A stretch of 43,105 nt of DNA from JAAYGT01 sp050252075 (GTDB taxonomy: Bacteria > Pseudomonadota > Gammaproteobacteria > Burkholderiales > Burkholderiaceae_B), in the NCBI GenBank assembly GCA_050252075.1, contig JBFWLP010000016.1, forward strand, positions 1 to 43,105. Direction: 5' to 3'. The position numbers were made by a program, and so were the translations under genes. A model generated the notes under the pieces. It saw only the letters and a program-made list of their open reading frames with translations. It was not told the origin of the DNA and ran no database searches. The first letter of the stretch is position 1. Each line of letters begins with the position of its first letter. This document shows positions 39,857 to 43,105 of this stretch, piece by piece.

Positions 39857-41461
39857 ATGTCCAACGAACAGTCTGTCTTGCAACGCGATCCGGTTACCTT
39901 CGAGGTGATCAAGAACTCGCTGTATTCCACCTGCGATGAAATGAAAAGTGTCATTATGCGCACCTCGTTTTCACCGCTGCTGTCACTTTCCGCCGACTTG
40001 TCCTGCGCCTTGCTTGATCGCCATTGCAAGGTGGTGGCCCAGGGGGTGGATATTCCCGTGCATCTGGGCGCGGCCGGCCTGAGCGCCGACGCGGCACTGC
40101 ATTATTTTCCGGAAGACACCTGGAGCGAAGGCGACGGTGTGTTGCTCAACGATCCTTATGAAGGCGGCACCCACCTGCCCGACATGACGCTGGTCACACC
40201 GCTTATTTCCGGCGGAATACGTCTGGGCTACGTTACCAGCCGTATTCACTGGCCGGACATTGGCGGCATCGCGGCCGGCAGCTCCAGCGTCACCAATGAA
40301 ATCCTTAAGGAAGGCTTGCGCGTTCCGCCTATCAAGATTCTGGAAAAAGGCGTTATTCGCCAGGACATGCTGCGTCTCATTCTGGCCAATGTGCGGGTTC
40401 CCGAAGACCGTCGGGGCGATTTTCTGGCGGCGCTGGCCGGCCACACCCGTGCTACCAAACGCGTGTATGAACTGTGCGATCGCTATGGCGCGTCGACCGT
40501 GGCGCAAGTGATGGCCGATACACAAAGCTACAGCCGTTCGCTCGTGGCGGCCCGCCTGAGTGCGCTTCCCGATGTCGATGTCACGCACGAGGAAACACTC
40601 GACGGCGACGGCATTGACCCCGATTGCGCGCCGCTGGTGCGCGTACGCATAGTGAAGCGCGGCAGTCATTTCTGCTTCGATTTCACCGGCAGCTCGCCCT
40701 GCGTGGCGGGGCCGATCAACTGTTCCTACCCCATGACCTGCGCCGTGGTGTATTACACCTTGCTGGCCCTGGCGGGCGGCGATATCTCGCCCAATGCCGG
40801 GGTTTATCAAGATGTGGAGATCATTGCGCCGGAAGGCACCATTGTGCATGCGGTCTATCCTTATCCTGTTGTTGCCGCCAACACGGAAACTTCCAACCGC
40901 ATGGTCGATGTGGTCATGGGGGCCCTGGCGCAGGTATACCCCGAGCGGGTTGCCGGTGGCGGTTATGGTTCGGCATGCGTGTACACCCTGGGCGGTTTCG
41001 ACTCCAAACGGCAACGCAACTTTGTGCACTATGAAACCGTAGGCGGGGGCATGGGAGCCACCCGCGGGCGTGCCGGTGCCAACGGTATCCGCGTGCACAT
41101 GGGCAACACCATGAATCTGCCGGTGGAAAGCATTGAAAATCATATGCCTGTGCGTTTTCTGGCCTATCGTATTGAACGCAGCAGCGGGGGGCAGGGTACC
41201 TATCAGGGCGGATGCGGGGTCACCAAATCCCTGAAGGTGCTGGCCGACGGCGTTCAGGCCTCGGTGCTGGGAGAACGCACCAAAACAGTGGCGCATGGCG
41301 TGGCAGGCGGGGCGCCCGGCGCGCCGGCGCGCTTCGTGCTGCAGCGGGCCGATGGCAAGGAACAGGTATTAAGCGCCAAAAGCGGTCCGCACGCCTTGAG
41401 TGCCGGCGATGTGCTTTCCATGACAACCGCCGGCGGGGGTGGTTGGGGGCCTGCGGCCTGA
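39857..41461 (+). CDS. Hydantoinase/5-oxoprolinase B-type subunit (HyuB family)
   Basis: This 534-residue protein is the usual partner of HyuA. Family stretches include DPVTFEVIKNSLYSTCDEMKSVIMRTSFSPLLSLSADLSCALLD, GVLLNDPYEGGTHLPDMTLVTPLI, GYVTSRIHWPDIGG, DFTGSSPCVAGPINCSYPMTCAVVYYTLLALAGGDISPNAGVY and GGGMGATRGRAGANGIRVHMGNTMNLPVESIENHMPVRFLAYRIERSSGGQGTYQGGCG. In characterised superfamily members this subunit carries much of the ring-opening or carboxylation active site. It is 24 bases after the A gene and 49 before the racemase-like gene. Both subunits are complete. Confidence 0.92.
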   Translation: MSNEQSVLQRDPVTFEVIKNSLYSTCDEMKSVIMRTSFSPLLSLSADLSCALLDRHCKVVAQGVDIPVHLGAAGLSADAALHYFPEDTWSEGDGVLLNDPYEGGTHLPDMTLVTPLISGGIRLGYVTSRIHWPDIGGIAAGSSSVTNEILKEGLRVPPIKILEKGVIRQDMLRLILANVRVPEDRRGDFLAALAGHTRATKRVYELCDRYGASTVAQVMADTQSYSRSLVAARLSALPDVDVTHEETLDGDGIDPDCAPLVRVRIVKRGSHFCFDFTGSSPCVAGPINCSYPMTCAVVYYTLLALAGGDISPNAGVYQDVEIIAPEGTIVHAVYPYPVVAANTETSNRMVDVVMGALAQVYPERVAGGGYGSACVYTLGGFDSKRQRNFVHYETVGGGMGATRGRAGANGIRVHMGNTMNLPVESIENHMPVRFLAYRIERSSGGQGTYQGGCGVTKSLKVLADGVQASVLGERTKTVAHGVAGGAPGAPARFVLQRADGKEQVLSAKSGPHALSAGDVLSMTTAGGGGWGPAA

Positions 41462-41510
41462 TACGCCGATGTTTTCGATCGATCACGTTTTTTGAGTAAG
41501 GATGAATCTT

Positions 41511-42206
41511 ATGGCTGAGCAGAAAAACGGACGGGCCAGGCGCATTGCGCTTATCGTGCCCTCATCCAATACGGTAATGGAAAATGATTTGCACGCGGCG
41601 TTGCCCAAGTCGCGATTCACTGTGCATACCGACCGCATGTACCTGGTGGAAACCACCCGCGAGGCGGAAATCCGCATGATCGAAGACTACGCGTCCAAGG
41701 CGGCGTCGGATCTGGGCACGCTGAACCCCGATTTGCTGGTGTTCGGCTGCACGTCGGCCGGCTCCTTGTTCGGCCTGGACTACGACAAGAAAGTATGCGA
41801 GGAACTCGGCCGGCTGGCCGGCTGCGAGGCCATGGGTGTCATTAATGCCGTGGAACAGGCCCTGCACCGGGTAAATGCCAGGAAAGTGGCCGTACTGACG
41901 CCCTACAACGTGGATCTGACCCAGTCGGTGGCCAACGCCGTGGCCGATGCCCGCGATATCGTCGGCGCGTTCGGCATGGGCATCACCGACAACGTGTGTC
42001 TGGCCGACCCCACGCCCAAAGAAATCTACCAGTTTGCCGAAGAGCATCTGGGTGGCCTGGATTTCGATGCCATTTTTATTTCATGCACCAATTTCCGCGC
42101 TTACGAAACGATCGGTTTGCTGGAAAAGCGCTTCAATGTGCCGATCGTCACCAGTAACCAGGCCGTCATCGACGCGATCAAACTGCGTTTCGAAGGTTCA
42201 AGCTAG
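41511..42206 (+). CDS. AMDase/maleate isomerase/Asp-Glu racemase-like protein
   Basis: This 231-residue protein is in the aspartate/glutamate racemase superfamily, in the branch that holds maleate cis-trans isomerase and arylmalonate decarboxylase. Seen are PSSNTVMEND near the N-terminus, Cys80 in FGCTSAGS and Cys192 in SCTNFRA. Both cysteines being present favours a racemase or cis-trans isomerase over the one-cysteine decarboxylases. The ATG at 41511 is preferred: AAGGA lies 9 bases upstream, whereas the in-frame ATG at 41502 touches that site. It closes the module 2 operon after HyuA and HyuB. Hydantoin racemization is one possibility; maleate-type isomerization is another. Confidence 0.8.
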   Translation: MAEQKNGRARRIALIVPSSNTVMENDLHAALPKSRFTVHTDRMYLVETTREAEIRMIEDYASKAASDLGTLNPDLLVFGCTSAGSLFGLDYDKKVCEELGRLAGCEAMGVINAVEQALHRVNARKVAVLTPYNVDLTQSVANAVADARDIVGAFGMGITDNVCLADPTPKEIYQFAEEHLGGLDFDAIFISCTNFRAYETIGLLEKRFNVPIVTSNQAVIDAIKLRFEGSS

Positions 42207-42379
42207 CTGTTCATTTCCCGATCATCTAATAAATCTGCACGGATTGCCTAAGGGCATTCGTACCCTCAGTAATAAAACTCCGGTGTCTCTGTTGCGCATA
42301 TTCCGTAGGTTATGCACTGGATGCTGGAGTGTTTCATTATCAGCTTTACCTACCCGTCTAAGGGTCTAATCGGCTGTGG
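42207..42379. other. Non-coding spacer after module 2
   Basis: Part of a longer stretch without an intact gene (42207-43043). I see no gene, ribosome-binding site or recognisable element in this portion other than the left arm of the inverted repeat at 42365-42403. Composition is more AT-rich than the surrounding genes. Confidence 0.45.
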
Positions 42380-42403
42380 TCATCTCCTGAGCGGCCGATT
42401 AGA
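42365..42403. repeat. 10-base inverted repeat near mobile-element debris
   Basis: TCTAATCGGC (42365-42374) and GCCGATTAGA (42394-42403) are perfect complements with a 19-base spacer. It lies at the end of the decayed transposase frame, so it might be an old element end or a terminator-like hairpin. No T-run follows. Confidence 0.5.
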
Positions 42404-42640
42404 GCTCAGTGCCGTCCGCACACATAGATCAACCCCAGTATAAGTTCTTATTTTAGGTAAACGGCCTGCAACCGCACTCGTGAGGCACTTCAAAGAAGCG
42501 GTGCGTCCTACACGGGCACCTTCAATGCGCAATACAAACTCGGCACGGGAAACATTCATAAGCGCACAAGCCCGACGCTTGCATACGCCACGGAAAATAG
42601 CGCACCGCGCCTGCATTAACCAAGCCTGTCCGTTCACCAC
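42380..42640 (-). pseudogene. Decayed IS3-family OrfB (N-terminal remnant)
   Basis: The minus-strand frame reads VNGQAWLMQARCAIFRGVCKRRACALMNVSRAEF and then drifts. The RRACALxxVSR motif is typical of the beginning of IS3-family OrfB, where it follows an OrfA that ends in an NAKKW-like sequence. Only about 60 residues resemble OrfB; the integrase core with its DDE residues is absent. It begins in a frame offset from the OrfA remnant just upstream, as in intact IS3 elements. Confidence 0.65.
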
Positions 42641-42801
42641 CTTTTTGCGTTGATCTCCTTCATCACATCGATCTCCAGCGCCTGGTCAACCGGCAGCTTG
42701 TTTAGCCTGGCGACCCCAACTCATATGTCCTCGACCGTTTTGCGCAGGATTCGAGAAATCTGCTCATCGCTGTACAGGATCTTCTTAATGTGCCTCTCAC
42801 T
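42634..42801 (-). pseudogene. Decayed IS3-family OrfA remnant with internal stop
   Basis: Reading the minus strand gives ERHIKKILYSDEQISRILRK, then TVEDI, a TGA stop, and then VGVARLNKQLPVDQALEIDVMKEINAKRW before a final stop. SDEQIxxIL matches the OrfA helix-turn-helix start, and DQALEIDVMKEINAKRW matches the OrfA leucine-zipper end. The middle of OrfA is missing, so an internal deletion plus the stop make it dead. An open frame on the opposite strand at 42650-42880 is only its shadow. Confidence 0.65.
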
Positions 42802-43043
42802 GTCCAAGAGGCTATTGTCCCAAGTTACCGTGGATCGAAGGGGCCAGGACAGGTCAGATCCTTACAAGGTATGGCGTTAAATCCACGAGTCCGCGTAGCG
42901 GTGAGTGATTGGCGTTCGTTGTTAAAACGTTATGTAAAAGTTTTGTGTTGGTATTGTGTTACATAAAATCTGAATGTAGGGTAATCCCCCCGCAAAAGCG
43001 GTGCGTTCAGAAGTAGAATTTTCTCATTGAGGAGTTCTACAAG
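42802..43043. other. Left flank of the IS3-family element at the window edge
   Basis: No gene is seen. The region becomes AT-rich from about 42910 and carries an inverted repeat of TTATGTAA (42930-42937) and TTACATAA (42959-42966). It then has CCGC-AAAA-GCGG near 42990-43001. The element's left end is probably within this stretch, perhaps near TGTAGGGTAATC at 42975, but the terminal repeat cannot be fixed without the right end. Confidence 0.4.
43013..43040 (+). promoter_or_regulatory. Hairpin enclosing the ribosome-binding site of the IS3 orfA
   Basis: GTAGAA (43013-43018) and TTCTAC (43035-43040) pair, with an inner CTC (43023-43025) and GAG (43029-43031). The GAGGAG ribosome-binding site at 43029-43034 lies inside this structure, 9 bases before the ATG at 43044. 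It could lower transposase translation. Confidence 0.5.
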
Positions 43044-43105
43044 ATGAAGCGGTCGAGATTCACAGACAGTCAGATCATGGAAGCGCTTAAGCGGGTGGAA
43101 GCCGG
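43044..43105 (+). CDS. IS3-family transposase OrfA, first 20 residues (3' cut by window edge)
   Basis: The frame starts MKRSRFTDSQIMEALKRVEAG, which matches the start of the helix-turn-helix OrfA of IS3-family elements (IS407/IS51-like group). It has a good ribosome-binding site (GAGGAG) and no defect in the visible part. The rest of the element, including OrfB, lies outside. Repeated elements like this often end contigs in short-read assemblies, which fits the adapter trace at the other end. Confidence 0.85.
   Translation, partial: MKRSRFTDSQIMEALKRVEA

Noticed and set aside
42650..42880. 76-codon plus-strand frame near the right end
   Set aside because: The opposite strand of the same bases reads as an IS3 OrfA remnant, which explains the sequence better.

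Overview
The window is a stretch of a GC-rich (roughly 58-60 percent by eye) betaproteobacterial chromosome. Gene content and protein style (ResB/CcsB, PBP1A, LptM-LysA, AroK-AroB-Dgt, UvrA, an MFS exporter next to Ssb, UbiA, and many TRAP carboxylate transporters) point to Burkholderiales, most likely Alcaligenaceae (Bordetella/Achromobacter/Pusillimonas relatives). It looks like a whole draft-assembly contig. The first nine bases match the 3' end of the standard Illumina adapter and create a false in-frame stop in resB. The last bases run into the first codons of an IS3-family transposase, a usual contig break point.

Layout. 1-12.1 kb is housekeeping: cytochrome c maturation (resB fragment, ccsB), a convergent membrane-bound GGDEF/EAL protein, the minus-strand operon mrcA-lptM-lysA, and divergently aroK-aroB-dgt. 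12.1-17 kb holds uvrA (minus), a divergent MFS transporter, and ssb with an intrinsic terminator. 17.2-25.7 kb is catabolic module 1: an IclR regulator, an FAD-linked 2-hydroxyacid dehydrogenase divergent from a TRAP transporter (P, Q, M), then acetaldehyde dehydrogenase (MhpF type), 4-hydroxy-2-oxovalerate aldolase (MhpE type), and a Tat-exported dienelactone-hydrolase-like enzyme. 25.7-31.9 kb is mixed: a 2OG-Fe(II) oxygenase, a 44-residue membrane peptide, an aminotransferase, ubiA, a GMC oxidoreductase, and a Na+/H+ antiporter-like protein. 31.9-42.2 kb is catabolic module 2: a MocR-type GntR/aminotransferase regulator divergent from a HisC-like aminotransferase with a textbook terminator, then a second TRAP system, hydantoinase/oxoprolinase A and B subunits, and an AMDase/maleate-isomerase/Asp-Glu-racemase-like protein. 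42.2-43.1 kb is mobile-element debris plus the start of an apparently intact IS3-family element.

How the genes may work together. Module 1 has the aldolase and acylating dehydrogenase that end meta-cleavage pathways, but no hydratase or ring-cleavage genes. Instead it has a carboxylate importer, a flavin 2-hydroxyacid dehydrogenase and an exported lactone-hydrolase-like enzyme. I infer a route in which a 2,4-dihydroxy acid (or its gamma-lactone, opened in the periplasm) is imported, oxidised at C2 to a 4-hydroxy-2-oxo acid, cleaved to pyruvate plus an aldehyde, and finished as acyl-CoA. Module 2 couples a second carboxylate importer to an ATP-dependent ring-opening (or carboxylating) enzyme pair and a racemase/isomerase. 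This would suit use of a cyclic amide or related acid whose product is transaminated by the divergent aminotransferase. Both routes are inferences; substrates cannot be read from the sequence. No tRNA, rRNA or CRISPR array was seen.
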